From Candidatus Poribacteria bacterium (GTDB taxonomy: Bacteria > Poribacteria > WGA-4E > WGA-3G), in assembly GCA_028824125.1 (NCBI GenBank), contig JAPPES010000005.1, forward strand, positions 6,228 to 70,227: a DNA stretch of 64,000 nt, written 5' to 3'. The position numbers and the translations under genes were made by a program. The notes beneath the pieces were generated by a model. That model did not search any database. It saw nothing but the letters and a program-made list of their open reading frames with translations, and was not told where the DNA came from. Below are positions 8,674-18,072 of the stretch, one piece after another. Each line of letters opens with the position of its first letter. Position 1 is the first letter of the stretch.

Positions 8674-9933
8674 TTATTTATCCTTTGCTAATACCTGAAT
8701 TCCTGCTGACGGTAGGACAGCGACTTTCGCTTTTGCTGGAAGTTTTTCGGAGAACAGTTGGATAAGCTGTTCCAAGTCACGGAAAAGGAGGGCATTTGGG
8801 TGTTTTTTATAAAAATCGTCTACGAGAAAATTTTCGGACCAGACGTGCAGTTGATCAATATTTCCAAGTTTAGGTTCGGGGAGTTCAGGCGGAGTCTTTT
8901 CTGATCTTTGTTCAACAAAACGGGTATAATCAATTTGATCGAACAACCCGTGGTAGCAGATACCATCGCTGGCAGGATTTAGTGCCATTTTATATGCCTT
9001 CTCAAAATAGCTGGATGCCCACAACGCTTTTCCTGTTTGGATAGGGTCGCTATCAAGCGGATAACAATTTAGCACAACCAGATCAGTCTCTTTTTGAGAT
9101 TGCATCGGTATCACTGTACTGTATGTTTCTAAAGCGAAATGTGCCCCTGCGCGATGTGCCTGTACAAAGTCGCCAACAAACAACCCACAAATCTCGCGTC
9201 GAGAATTTAGCACAACATTAGCGATAACATCAAGACCGATGACAGTTGCAATCTCTTCAGCAAAATCTCGATGGTCAGGGGTACTGCCATTTCTTTCAAT
9301 GACCGCATGTCCACGGCTCGGTGAAAAGGTGTGAAAATAGAACATCGTTGCGAACCCAGAAACACCGGGGACAATCAATTTTGCCCCGCCGCCAAAACCT
9401 ACAGCACCGTGCGGATAGATTCCACCCAAACAGATTTTGAAATCCGCATCTGCAACAACCCTATTGATATAGATAGGCATGCCATTTTCAAGACTTCCAT
9501 ATCCACGCAGGTCACCACTCATAAAATCATGACTTGTCACCTCATATTCCGCTGCAATGTCAGTACCGACTTTCTTTTTTATTTCTTCGTCTGTAAGAGG
9601 TCGGTGCGATCCACCGCCAACAACAAACCTGATTTCTGATTTTGGAACACCTGCTGAGATGAGTTCACGTAATAGGAACGGGATAACTTCGGCTGCAGGA
9701 GTTGGACGGCTTAGGTCATCTACAACAATGGCAGCACTTTTTTTGCCTTTTGCAAGTTCAGCAATGCGTGGCGTTCCAATTGGCTCAGCGAACGCGCGTT
9801 CCATCTGCTTGTCAGAAAGTGCGGGTGCGTCCTTTGGTCCCAACATTTCTACTTCCCAACCCTTTGGGAAATTCAACGTTAACTCCTCATCACTATACCA
9901 AGCACGAGAGCGGATCGTTGCAGTGTTGTTCAT
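8674..9933 (-). CDS. LarA-family (DUF2088) hydroxyacid racemase, copy 1
   Basis: A homologue of nickel-pincer-dependent lactate racemase LarA, about 419 aa. Family motifs visible are VVDDLSRPTP, VVGGGSHRPLTDEE with a catalytic-type His, VTSHDF, and GGIYPHGAVGFGGGAKLIVPG. LarA enzymes racemise or epimerise short alpha-hydroxy acids using a pyridinium dithiocarboxylate nickel cofactor made by LarB, LarC and LarE, none of which is in the window. The start at 9933 (MNNTATIR) has GGAGAT before it and matches the start of the paralogue at 11566. The longer frame to 10029 is probably not translated. Substrate unknown. Confidence 0.85.
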   Translation of the reverse strand: MNNTATIRSRAWYSDEELTLNFPKGWEVEMLGPKDAPALSDKQMERAFAEPIGTPRIAELAKGKKSAAIVVDDLSRPTPAAEVIPFLLRELISAGVPKSEIRFVVGGGSHRPLTDEEIKKKVGTDIAAEYEVTSHDFMSGDLRGYGSLENGMPIYINRVVADADFKICLGGIYPHGAVGFGGGAKLIVPGVSGFATMFYFHTFSPSRGHAVIERNGSTPDHRDFAEEIATVIGLDVIANVVLNSRREICGLFVGDFVQAHRAGAHFALETYSTVIPMQSQKETDLVVLNCYPLDSDPIQTGKALWASSYFEKAYKMALNPASDGICYHGLFDQIDYTRFVEQRSEKTPPELPEPKLGNIDQLHVWSENFLVDDFYKKHPNALLFRDLEQLIQLFSEKLPAKAKVAVLPSAGIQVLAKDK

Positions 9934-9998
9934 GTCTGATCTCCATTTTCTTAAACCCATTTGAACGAACAACTGATGTTGCGCGCTGATTATCTGTT

Positions 9999-10250
9999 TC
10001 AACGGTGAGGACAACCGGGCCAACAACAAGGTCGGCGTTTTCCTTCTAATAACTCTGTGCGTACTCGCTCAATACGACGTATTCTGGTTTCCGATTTTTT
10101 GACGGAGGTCACCCAGCAAATCCATTCATTACGGGCAAGCGGAGTAAGGTCATTCCATGCGTCTTGCACCGCACTTGCAGAAATAAGTGTCTTTCGTAGA
10201 TCCGCTGGCACTTTATGTACCACGCCAGTGGCAATTCTTTTTTTAGTCAT
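9999..10250 (-). CDS. OmdA/YdeI-like small protein
   Basis: An 83-aa protein resembling the OmdA domain (YdeI/OmpD-associated, bacteriocin-protection family). The matching pattern is VPADLRKTL, then AWNDLTPLARNEWICWV, then SETRIRRIERVRTELLEGKRRPC. The family usually has this as a C-terminal module of larger proteins, and here it stands alone. It lies between the two LarA-family paralogues on the same strand, so it may be part of the same transcript, but no functional link is known. Confidence 0.75.
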   Translation of the reverse strand: MTKKRIATGVVHKVPADLRKTLISASAVQDAWNDLTPLARNEWICWVTSVKKSETRIRRIERVRTELLEGKRRPCCWPGCPHR

Positions 10251-10306
10251 CAGATTTTTTATTCAATTCTTCTATAGAAACATCCAACACATTAGTGATT
10301 TTCCTG

Positions 10307-11566
10307 TTAGTGTGGTGTTAATACTTGAATTCCTGCTACAGGCAAAATAGCAACTTTTGCACGGGTAGGAAGTTCTTCCGTTAACAATCGAATTAACTGA
10401 TTTAAGTCGCGGAAAAGAAGCGAGGATGGATATTCCTTGTAGAAATCATCTCTTTCAAAATGCTCAGACCAAACATGTAGTTGAGATCGTTTCCCAAGTT
10501 TTGGGGGAGGTGATGGCTTAGTGGGTACGTGCTCTACTTTCTGCTGGAGATACTTTTGATAATCAAGTCTGTCAAACAATCCGTGGAAGCAGGTTCCATC
10601 GGTTGCGGGATAAAGTGCTATTGTCCAAGCGTCTTCAAAATAGGAAAAAGCCGCGAGTGCTTTATCAAGTTGAATTGCATCAGCATCAAGTGGATAACAG
10701 TTAATTATAACAAGATCACTCTCTGTGCGGGTTTTTTCCGAGATTTCCGTTCTATAGGTATCCATTGCAAAATGTGCGCCTTTACGATGTGCTTTGATAA
10801 AATCCCCGACGAACAATCCACAGATTTCACGACGGCTATTAAGAACAACATTGGCGATAGCGTCAAGACCGAGCACGGCCGCTGCCATTTCAATGGTGTC
10901 GCGCCGATCTGGTTCATCGCTCTGTCCTTCAATCACTGCGGGCCCACGTCCCTGTGGAAAGGTATGGAAATAATACATCGTGGAAAACCCCGCGGTACCT
11001 GGAACAATAAGTTTAGCACCACCCGTAAAACCGACTGAGCTATGCGGATAGATACCACCAAGGCAGATTTTGAAGTCAGCATCTGCAACAGTCCGATTGA
11101 TATAGACAGGCGTCCCGTTTTTAAGGTGCCCTAATGCACGAAGGTCGTTACTGAGGAAATTATGATTGGTCACCTCATATTCCGCTGCAATGTCAGCCCC
11201 AACTTTCTTTGCCATCTCCTCCGCGGAGATAGGACGGTGTGCACCGACACCAACGACAAATCGGATTTCTGATTTTGGCACACCAGCAGCGAAAAACTCC
11301 CGTAACAGAAATGGAATTACTTTAAATGCTGGGGTCGGACGGCTTAGGTCATCTACGATGATGGTAGCACTCTTTTTCCCCTTTGCTAATTCAGAAATGC
11401 GTTTTGTCCCGATCGGCTCTGCAAATGCCTGTTCAATTTGTGCGTCAGAAAGTGTGGGGGCATCTTTAGGGTTTAACATCTCCACTTCCCAGCCAGTTGG
11501 AAATGTTAGCATCACTTCGTTATCTCCGTGCCAAGCACCAGAGCGGACTGTAGCCACGTTGTTCAT
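10307..11566 (-). CDS. LarA-family (DUF2088) hydroxyacid racemase, copy 2
   Basis: The second LarA homologue, 419 aa, clearly paralogous to the gene at 8674-9933 over its whole length. It shares MNN-AT-RS-AW at the start, VDDLSRPTP, HRPISAEEM, VTNHNF, GGIYPHSSVGFTGGAKLIVPG, and a matching C-terminus ending AGIQVL. SD GGGAGAA precedes the ATG. Differences such as GVGAHRP for GGGSHRP and SSVGF for GAVGF near the catalytic His residues could mean different substrates. The pair may form two racemases or a divergent duplicate; which is not decidable here. Confidence 0.85.
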   Translation of the reverse strand: MNNVATVRSGAWHGDNEVMLTFPTGWEVEMLNPKDAPTLSDAQIEQAFAEPIGTKRISELAKGKKSATIIVDDLSRPTPAFKVIPFLLREFFAAGVPKSEIRFVVGVGAHRPISAEEMAKKVGADIAAEYEVTNHNFLSNDLRALGHLKNGTPVYINRTVADADFKICLGGIYPHSSVGFTGGAKLIVPGTAGFSTMYYFHTFPQGRGPAVIEGQSDEPDRRDTIEMAAAVLGLDAIANVVLNSRREICGLFVGDFIKAHRKGAHFAMDTYRTEISEKTRTESDLVIINCYPLDADAIQLDKALAAFSYFEDAWTIALYPATDGTCFHGLFDRLDYQKYLQQKVEHVPTKPSPPPKLGKRSQLHVWSEHFERDDFYKEYPSSLLFRDLNQLIRLLTEELPTRAKVAILPVAGIQVLTPH

Positions 11567-11581
11567 GATTCTTCTCCCGAC

Positions 11582-13192
11582 TCAATTTTTTCTTGTTGAT
11601 AACGCAAGTACTGCTGCAATGAATTCACGGAATAGCGGGTGTGGTGTGAGGGGTTTGGATTGAAATTCGGGATGAAATTGTGAACCGACCATCCATGGGT
11701 GATCAGATACCTCTGCAATCTCCACAAGATTTCCATCAGGGGACACTCCACTGAAGCTGAGTCCCGTCTCTTTCAATTGTGTGCGGAAATCGTTATTCAA
11801 TTCATAGCGATGTCTATGCCGTTCTAAAATAATAGGTTGTTGATACGCTTCGTAACTCTTGGTTCCTTCCTTGAGAACACAGGGATAATGTCCGAGCCGC
11901 ATCGTTGCCCCTTTGTCGGCTATTGAACGTTGTTCTAACATCAAATCTATAACGGGATAGGGTGTTTTCTCATCAACTTCGGTGCTGTTAGCATTTTTTA
12001 GGTTCGCCACGTTTCGAGCAAACTCAATTACAAGACACTGCATGCCGAGACACAACCCAAAGTAAGGGATGCGGTTTTCACGCGCGTATTTAGCCGCTAA
12101 TATCATACCTTCAATGCCACGATCGCCAAATCCACCGGGCACCAAAATTCCGTCAATATTTTCAAATAGTTTATCAAGATTGGAATGGTCTGTCAACATT
12201 TCAGCTTCTATCCATTCAATATGGACCTCTGCTTCGTTTGCTATACCACCATGTTTAATAGCCTCTTGGACACTGATATAAGCATCGTTCCCAGTTGTAT
12301 ATTTTCCTACGATAGCGATGTTCGTGGTATGCTTAGGATTTTTAAGTCTTTCCACCATAGCTACCCATTCAGCATCTAAGGTTGCGCGCCGCTCGAGACC
12401 TAATTTTTTCGCGACGAGATGTCCCATGCCTTGTTCTTCAAAGTTGAGTGGAATTTCATCTACGCATTTTGTATCTAAACCTTCCAAAATAAAATCTTCA
12501 CTGATACCACAGAGCAGCGCAATCTTTCTCCGGACGCTATCATCAATATGTTGACTCGTGCGGCATAATAATAAATCCGGGTGGATACCTAACTCTTGAA
12601 GTTTTCTAATGCTATGCTGAGTCGGTTTACTTTTGCTTTCACCATTAGGTAGTGTGTAGATGAGCGAGACGTGGAGGAACAACGTATTTTCGCGTCCGAC
12701 TTCCACTGCCATTTGTCGGATAGCTTCTACAAACGGGGGTGTTTCAAAATCACCGATAGTGCCCCCGATTTCCGTGATAACGATGTCAACATCACTATCT
12801 TTTCCAATCTGGTAGATGCGGTGTTTAATTTCATCCGTAATATGTGGAATCAGTTGAACCGTTTGACCGAGGTAATCACCACGCCGTTCTTTCTCAATTA
12901 CTTCCTTATAAACTGAACCGGTTGTAAAGTTAGAATGTTTATTCAGATCGACGCCGAGAAAACGTTCATAATTGCCTAAGTCTAAGTCTGTTTCAGCACC
13001 ATCGTGTGTGACAAACACCTCACCGTGTTGGAAGGGATTCATCACCCCCGCATCAACGTTCAGATATGGATCAATTTTGATGACATTTACTCTAAAGCCT
13101 CGGTTAATGAGCAGTCTGCCCAACGCTGCGGTTGTAATGCCTTTGCCTATTCCTGAGATAACGCCGCCTGTCACAAAGATATATTTTGTCAT
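11582..13192 (-). CDS. pyrG: CTP synthase
   Basis: Makes CTP from UTP, glutamine and ATP in the cytosol, 536 aa, the usual length. The N-terminal synthetase domain starts TKYIFVTGGVISGIGKG with the phosphate-binding loop. The C-terminal class I glutamine amidotransferase domain carries LVPGGFGDRG, the nucleophile Cys in GLCLGMQC, and a final His-Glu in QFHPEFQSKP. SD GAAGGGAAGAAA precedes the ATG. It is the last gene of an SSS-kdsB-pyrG operon. CTP is the co-substrate of KdsB, so the order is functionally sensible. Confidence 0.97.
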   Translation of the reverse strand: MTKYIFVTGGVISGIGKGITTAALGRLLINRGFRVNVIKIDPYLNVDAGVMNPFQHGEVFVTHDGAETDLDLGNYERFLGVDLNKHSNFTTGSVYKEVIEKERRGDYLGQTVQLIPHITDEIKHRIYQIGKDSDVDIVITEIGGTIGDFETPPFVEAIRQMAVEVGRENTLFLHVSLIYTLPNGESKSKPTQHSIRKLQELGIHPDLLLCRTSQHIDDSVRRKIALLCGISEDFILEGLDTKCVDEIPLNFEEQGMGHLVAKKLGLERRATLDAEWVAMVERLKNPKHTTNIAIVGKYTTGNDAYISVQEAIKHGGIANEAEVHIEWIEAEMLTDHSNLDKLFENIDGILVPGGFGDRGIEGMILAAKYARENRIPYFGLCLGMQCLVIEFARNVANLKNANSTEVDEKTPYPVIDLMLEQRSIADKGATMRLGHYPCVLKEGTKSYEAYQQPIILERHRHRYELNNDFRTQLKETGLSFSGVSPDGNLVEIAEVSDHPWMVGSQFHPEFQSKPLTPHPLFREFIAAVLALSTRKN

Positions 13193-13202
13193 TTTCTTCC
13201 CT

Positions 13203-13955
13203 TCAAAAATGAGGGCCTCCCTTTTCTAAAATCTGTTTTACCCGTTCCAAATCTGCAGGCACATCAACTCCAATAACGGGTGTGTCGGTTTCAACAACAT
13301 GAATAGGGACTCCGTGTTCTAAAAAACGTAACTGTTCTAAACCCTCAGCAATCTCATAAGGAGTACGTTCCCACGATGTGAATGCAAGTAGTTGCTCTTT
13401 TCTAAAGGCATATAATCCAATATGCCGATATACTAAGGCGTTTTCATCAAAGATTTGCTGTTTGTTTATCGGTGTGTTGGGAATAGAACTTCTTGAAAAG
13501 TATAACGCATCACCTTCAAGATTAGTAACAACTTTAACGACGTTCCGATCAAGAAAATCCTCCATCGTGTGAATTCGCTCTTTTAATGTACAAACTTGGA
13601 CAGATGGTCTTTCTACAAAAGGTCGAAGCATCATATCAATCTGTTCAGGTTCAAGCAAAGGTTCATCGCCTTGGACGTTGACAACAACATCACATGTCAG
13701 TTTTTCAGCCACGACAGACACTCGATCGGTTCCAGTAGCACACTCGCCTGTCATCTGCACATTTCCACCAAAACCTTTAACAGCATCATAGATACGTTGG
13801 TCGTCTGTTGCGACAATAACTTGGCTTAGCATTTTTGATTTACAAGCACGTTCATGGACATGCTGGATCATCGGTTTGCCAAAAATATCTGCTAATGCTT
13901 TTCCTTCAAAGCGGCTTGAAGCATATCGGGCTGGAATAATTCCTACACTTATCAA
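13203..13955 (-). CDS. kdsB: 3-deoxy-manno-octulosonate cytidylyltransferase
   Basis: Activates KDO with CTP to give CMP-KDO for lipopolysaccharide inner core synthesis, 250 aa. Motifs seen: IIPARYASSRFEGKAL near the N-terminus, GTDRVS, VNVQGDEPLLEP and the late VDVPADLERV. The start is a TTG that overlaps the TGA stop of the upstream transporter by 4 nt (TTGA), so translation is probably coupled. Presence of KdsB supports an LPS-bearing, Gram-negative envelope. Confidence 0.95.
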   Translation of the reverse strand: MISVGIIPARYASSRFEGKALADIFGKPMIQHVHERACKSKMLSQVIVATDDQRIYDAVKGFGGNVQMTGECATGTDRVSVVAEKLTCDVVVNVQGDEPLLEPEQIDMMLRPFVERPSVQVCTLKERIHTMEDFLDRNVVKVVTNLEGDALYFSRSSIPNTPINKQQIFDENALVYRHIGLYAFRKEQLLAFTSWERTPYEIAEGLEQLRFLEHGVPIHVVETDTPVIGVDVPADLERVKQILEKGGPHF

Positions 13956-15739
13956 TTGTTGTTTCTCTCTTTACGCGGTAAATTATAATACATTATCGAC
14001 CCACTAATAATTGCGATGAATAGAAAAATCAATCCAGTTCCGGTAAAACCTAATAAGAGTTTGCCGATACTGAATAAAAATGAGTAGATGAAGACTACCC
14101 CGATAACCCAATTGACTAAAGCTGGAATTTTAGAATCTGTTTGGAGATTTAGGCTATTTGTATCTGGTGCTTCTTTTGTCTCCGCTGCTATAAGTTTCCA
14201 ACCACTTCTACTCGGTCTAACTTTGTTATAGAAGTTTGTTAACGTTTCAGTCGAAACAGGTTCTGTTAAGAACGTAACGACTATCCAGACTATAGTAGAA
14301 ATTGGCACAATAATCAGCATTTGGAGTGCAAATTCGTCTTTTGTTTGTGGGAGGGTAAAAACAACAATTGAAACAACCAACGCTGCCACCATCGCTGAAA
14401 TTTCCGACCATGCGTTAATTCGCCACCAATACCACCGCAAAATCTGCACGAGTCCGATGCCTGCGTTTAGTGCAATAAGAAATTTCCATGCACCTTCAAT
14501 AGAATTCATAAATAGACTTGTAACACCAGCAATTAGCATAATCAGGATTACAAAAAGGCGTGAGATGGCAACGTAATGTCCAGGTGACGCTTCGGGTTTA
14601 AAAAAGCGTTTATAGAAATCGTTAACAAGATAGGATGCGCCCCAGTTCAGATGCGTATCAATCGTTGACATGAACGCCGCCAAAAATGCAGTGAGCATGA
14701 GCCCGAGCAATCCAACAGGTAGATAGTCAAGCATCAGCATCGGATAGCCGAGTTCGGCATCATGCAGCGCGGGATTAACATGCTCAGGGTTTCCTAATCC
14801 CGGGTAAACCACCATTGCAACTAATGCAACGAGTATCCACGGCCACGGACGTAGTGTGTAGTGTGCGATGTTAAACCACAATGTTGCAAGAAGTGTATGG
14901 CGCTCATTTTTCGCTGAAAACATGCGTTGCGCGATGTATCCGCTCCCATCAACGCCATTTGATGCCCACCACTGTATACCAAGATAGACACCAAACGTAA
15001 TAATAGCCATCTCACCTGCACTAAAGTCGGGTGTAAAATTCAGTATACCGTGTTCTGCTCCGTAAACATCAACAAGTTTTTCTTTTAGGACACCGATACC
15101 ACCTACCTTATTAATGGCGATAATTGCGAGTGCGATTGACCCTACCATCGCCATACCGAACTGCACAATGTCCGTCATGACGACACCCCAAAATCCTGAT
15201 AATGTACAATAGATTCCTGCAATCAGTAAGCATCCCAAGACAACCAATATCTTTGTAGTTGCATCATCCTGGAGATCAAAGGTCAGCACAACGATTTTTT
15301 GCATTGCAAGGATAACCCACCCCATCGTAATACAGTTAATCGGTAAACCGATATAAAGGGCGCGGAAACCGCGCAGAAAACTTGCGGATGGTCCTGAGTA
15401 GCGTAGTTCGGTAAATTCAACATCTGTGATGATTTCGGAACGGCGCCATAATCGTGCAAACAGAAATGTGGCTAACATGCCGCTCAAAACAGCGTTCCAC
15501 CACAACCAATTGCCCGCTATTCCATCATTGACAACAATTCCAGTGACTGCAAGCGGAGTGTCAGCAGCGAAGGTTGTTGCTACCATAGAAGTGCCAGCTA
15601 ACCACCACGGCAGATTACGTCCAGAAATAAAAAATTCGTCGATGTTTTTTCCAGCGCGTTTAGAAAAATAAACGCCGAGTCCAAGCGCGAAGAGGATATA
15701 GCTGGCAACAATTGCCCAATCAATAATTGAAATGTTCAT
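13952..15739 (-). CDS. Sodium:solute symporter family transporter
   Basis: An inner-membrane Na+-coupled symporter of the SSS family, 595 aa with roughly 13-14 hydrophobic segments. N-terminal features are GVYFSKRAGKNIDEFFISGRNLPWW and then an AADTPLAVTG region typical of the family; the NWGASYLVNDFY segment is also characteristic. A hydrophilic stretch with no recognised domain lies between about 500 and 555. Substrate is unknown: family members carry sugars, amino acids, nucleosides or vitamins. It is cotranscribed with kdsB and pyrG. Confidence 0.88.
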   Translation of the reverse strand: MNISIIDWAIVASYILFALGLGVYFSKRAGKNIDEFFISGRNLPWWLAGTSMVATTFAADTPLAVTGIVVNDGIAGNWLWWNAVLSGMLATFLFARLWRRSEIITDVEFTELRYSGPSASFLRGFRALYIGLPINCITMGWVILAMQKIVVLTFDLQDDATTKILVVLGCLLIAGIYCTLSGFWGVVMTDIVQFGMAMVGSIALAIIAINKVGGIGVLKEKLVDVYGAEHGILNFTPDFSAGEMAIITFGVYLGIQWWASNGVDGSGYIAQRMFSAKNERHTLLATLWFNIAHYTLRPWPWILVALVAMVVYPGLGNPEHVNPALHDAELGYPMLMLDYLPVGLLGLMLTAFLAAFMSTIDTHLNWGASYLVNDFYKRFFKPEASPGHYVAISRLFVILIMLIAGVTSLFMNSIEGAWKFLIALNAGIGLVQILRWYWWRINAWSEISAMVAALVVSIVVFTLPQTKDEFALQMLIIVPISTIVWIVVTFLTEPVSTETLTNFYNKVRPSRSGWKLIAAETKEAPDTNSLNLQTDSKIPALVNWVIGVVFIYSFLFSIGKLLLGFTGTGLIFLFIAIISGSIMYYNLPRKERNNN

Positions 15740-15915
15740 ATACGTTTCTCCAAAGTACTTAACTTTTAATTTATCTTAAAACGCCTTAATAATCAAGGAA
15801 AAACTAATCGTATTTTTCATTGCAGAGACTAACAAAAAATGATATACTTTAAAACGTAACGGAGTAGCGATCAGGAGATCGCATCCATTAAATATATTAC
15901 AAAGGAGCCTCTCAA

Positions 15916-16710
15916 ATGAAACGCAATATATTGATTTTTATATGTTTGCTTTTGACATTTCAAATAAGCGGTTTGTTCGCTGATGTGTTAGATCCGGATT
16001 TAGTGCTTTATTTCGATTTTGAAGAGTTTAAAGGTGGAAATGTTATAGAAAAATCTGGGCATGGTTATGATGGCAAAATCATGGGAAAGGTGACGCAGTC
16101 CAACGATGGTAAGTTTGGAAAGGCAGCACATTTCGCATCAACCAGTTATCTCGATTTGGACGGTGCAAACGTTGATCCTGAACATATTCCGACTGAAGGG
16201 ATGAGCATTGTCGCGTGGATTAACGTTGAAGCGATAGCGGATATGGCGATTTTCAATGCACGTGCGGGAGACAATACGTGGCTTGTGCATCCAGAAGCAC
16301 GTGGTGATGGTAATTATCGCTGGTTGAATCGGAGTGCTGGTGGTGTAAAGATATTTGATATCCGTGGGGGTAGCAACAAAGCCAAACAATGGATGCATTA
16401 TGCAGGAACCTTCAGCCGCGAAGAAGGTATGGCATATCTCTATATCAATGGTGTCAAAGTCCAAGAACAAAAGGCGTTAGTTGGAACTCCGATCGCAGGA
16501 GATTGGGGGCAAGGTGCGCGCGTTGGTTATAATATTGACAATAACCGCCCTTTTAATGGACTCATGGATGAACTGAATGTCTGGAAGCGCGGGTTAACAC
16601 ATGAAGAAGTTGAATCCATTATGAATACTGGTATCACTGAACATCTGGCTGTGGAAGCACGTGGCAAATTGACGACTACATGGGGACGACTGAAATCTTC
16701 TCAGCGTTAG
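15916..16710 (+). CDS. Secreted LamG/concanavalin-like protein
   Basis: A 264-aa exported protein. A signal peptide covers residues 1-22 (KRNILIFICLLLTFQISGLFA). The rest is one LamG-type jelly-roll domain: YFDFEEFKGGNVIEKSGHG at the start, WINVEAIADM, the metal/Asn region WMHYAGTFSR, and GLMDELNVWKRGLT at the end, all classical positions. Such domains bind carbohydrates or act as adhesion modules. A strong SD (AAAGGAG) precedes the ATG. The extreme C-terminus KLTTTWGRLKSSQ closely matches the tail of the unrelated 1549-aa secreted protein at 31335. Confidence 0.87.
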   Translation: MKRNILIFICLLLTFQISGLFADVLDPDLVLYFDFEEFKGGNVIEKSGHGYDGKIMGKVTQSNDGKFGKAAHFASTSYLDLDGANVDPEHIPTEGMSIVAWINVEAIADMAIFNARAGDNTWLVHPEARGDGNYRWLNRSAGGVKIFDIRGGSNKAKQWMHYAGTFSREEGMAYLYINGVKVQEQKALVGTPIAGDWGQGARVGYNIDNNRPFNGLMDELNVWKRGLTHEEVESIMNTGITEHLAVEARGKLTTTWGRLKSSQR

Positions 16711-16745
16711 TTTATTGTAAATCTGAAATATGTAAGCAATTCTTG

Positions 16746-16780
16746 TAGGCGCGGCTTCAAACCGCGCCTATTGCTTTTAT
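16746..16780 (+). terminator. Rho-independent-type hairpin after LamG gene
   Basis: A 9-bp stem, TAGGCGCGG with CCGCGCCTA and a 7-nt loop, is followed by a T-rich stretch 35 nt after the LamG stop codon. Confidence 0.6.
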
Positions 16781-16809
16781 AGAAAAACCAATAATTTTTA
16801 CTCACTACG

Positions 16810-16848
16810 AATCAACGTCAAATGCACACATGGCATTTGACGTTGATT
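16810..16848. repeat. Hairpin repeat, AATCAACGTCAAATGC type
   Basis: A perfect 16-bp inverted repeat around a 7-nt loop. The same arm sequence, with C/T variation, recurs at 44445-44478 where it interrupts a REP-like unit, and in degenerate form at 27457-27520. It is therefore a dispersed palindrome family rather than a gene-specific site. Confidence 0.75.
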
Positions 16849-16860
16849 CCTCTTACATTC

Positions 16861-16924
16861 TGTAGGAGCGACCTCCTGGTCGCGACATCAGAGAAATGGT
16901 CACGACCAGGAGGTCGCTCCTACA
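16861..16924. repeat. Long palindrome, TGTAGGAGCGACC type
   Basis: Arms of about 26 nt (TGTAGGAGCGACCTCCTGGT and onward) pair across a short centre. The outer arms TGTAGGAGCGA are shared with the palindrome at 37567-37627, while the inner stem differs by compensating changes (ACCTCCTGGTCGCG here, GCTGTGCTCGCG there). The rest of 16925-17200 contains only short imperfect inverted repeats and no gene that I can see. Confidence 0.75.
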
Positions 16925-17200
16925 GAAGAAACGTGAGTTGAGACCTTACCTTCCAATGTTATAGTAGATTTTAGAATTATTTATACACTTTGCATAGCGA
17001 AGTTGGGAAACCTCGCCTCCCGTTAATGTAAGAGGCGCAATGAATTGCGCGACTACAAACGCGTCAAACCTATTAAGAACTGTCCAAGTAATTTTAGATT
17101 TCACTATAAACGGACATTACACTCACAAATTGACACCTATAGATTTCGCGAGTTCTACCCGACCTACGAACAAATGAGATATAATCACTCAGAAATGCCA

Positions 17201-18061
17201 TTATGATGTCAAACGCGAATGCGCTGTGACATGTAGGGGTAAGAAAAATGGACGTTTTGATGTAAGCACCTCCTCACGGATTCTTTCCCCTAATGTGTTT
17301 ATACCGACCTGTTCCGCTGTGGCAATCCCGTATTTTTCAAGAAGTGGCAGGAGACTTTGAAAGATAGTTACCATGTATCGGTACCCTGCCCAATTCGCTG
17401 CTGCGCCGATAGGGGCATGGAGGTGCATCTCTGGTGGTGGCAATCCTACCTCAACAAAAGCTGGATACAACCCGATTCCCATATTGAGATGTGCGCCTGA
17501 ATGTTCAAACACATCCAAAATCCACTGGATAAGTTGATTCATAAGCGGTGTCCCTGGATGTGAAATAGCGGGATAAAGTGTATATTCTGGTTCCTGAAAC
17601 GCGACGATTCCACCCGGCTTTAAATGTGCTACGAGTTTTTGCAGTGCCTCCACAGGGTTAGCTATATACATCAACACAAACCGACCAACAAGCGCATCAA
17701 ATTTGTCTGCAAATGTAAGTGTTCGCGCGTCATCCACTACAAATTTAACATTTTTTATTCCAGCATCCGCTGCACGTTGGCGTGCCGTTTCCAGTATCGC
17801 AGAGTTAATATCAACGCCAACAACCTGTCCTGATGTGCCAACAAGTTCCGCAAGCATGAGTGCAACATCACCAGCACCGCTACCGATTTCAAGCACCCGC
17901 ATTCCAGTACCAATACCCGCGCGTTCGCAGAGAAGCCTCGTTGACTCTCCATAGATTTTTGATTGCTCAATGAGCCGTGTTGTTTCGTGTGAGGTTCGCC
18001 CTAAGGTATAGGTAGCATCTCGATTTAATGCATGCGGTTTCTGTGAATGGTTTTCTGCCAT
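17201..18061 (-). CDS. Class I SAM-dependent methyltransferase, copy 1
   Basis: A 286-aa cytosolic methyltransferase of the Methyltransf_11/25 type. SAM-binding motif I is VLEIGSGAGDVALMLAE, then the acidic end of beta-2 VVGVDIN, the adenine-contact VDDARTL, and motif IV region FDALVGRFVLMYI, followed by LKPGGIVAFQEPEY. The N-terminus shares the DATYTLGRTSHETTRLIEQS pattern with the adjacent paralogue. Substrate unknown; the C-terminal half is where specificity would reside. It lies 11 nt downstream of copy 2 on the same strand, probably as an operon. Confidence 0.88.
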   Translation of the reverse strand: MAENHSQKPHALNRDATYTLGRTSHETTRLIEQSKIYGESTRLLCERAGIGTGMRVLEIGSGAGDVALMLAELVGTSGQVVGVDINSAILETARQRAADAGIKNVKFVVDDARTLTFADKFDALVGRFVLMYIANPVEALQKLVAHLKPGGIVAFQEPEYTLYPAISHPGTPLMNQLIQWILDVFEHSGAHLNMGIGLYPAFVEVGLPPPEMHLHAPIGAAANWAGYRYMVTIFQSLLPLLEKYGIATAEQVGINTLGERIREEVLTSKRPFFLPLHVTAHSRLTS

Positions 18062-18072
18062 GCTTTGAATTT

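Noticed and set aside
9934-10029. N-terminal extension of the first LarA-family gene
   Set aside because: The paralogue begins at the equivalent of 9933, where GGAGAT precedes the ATG; the extension has no family similarity and overlaps the OmdA-like gene.
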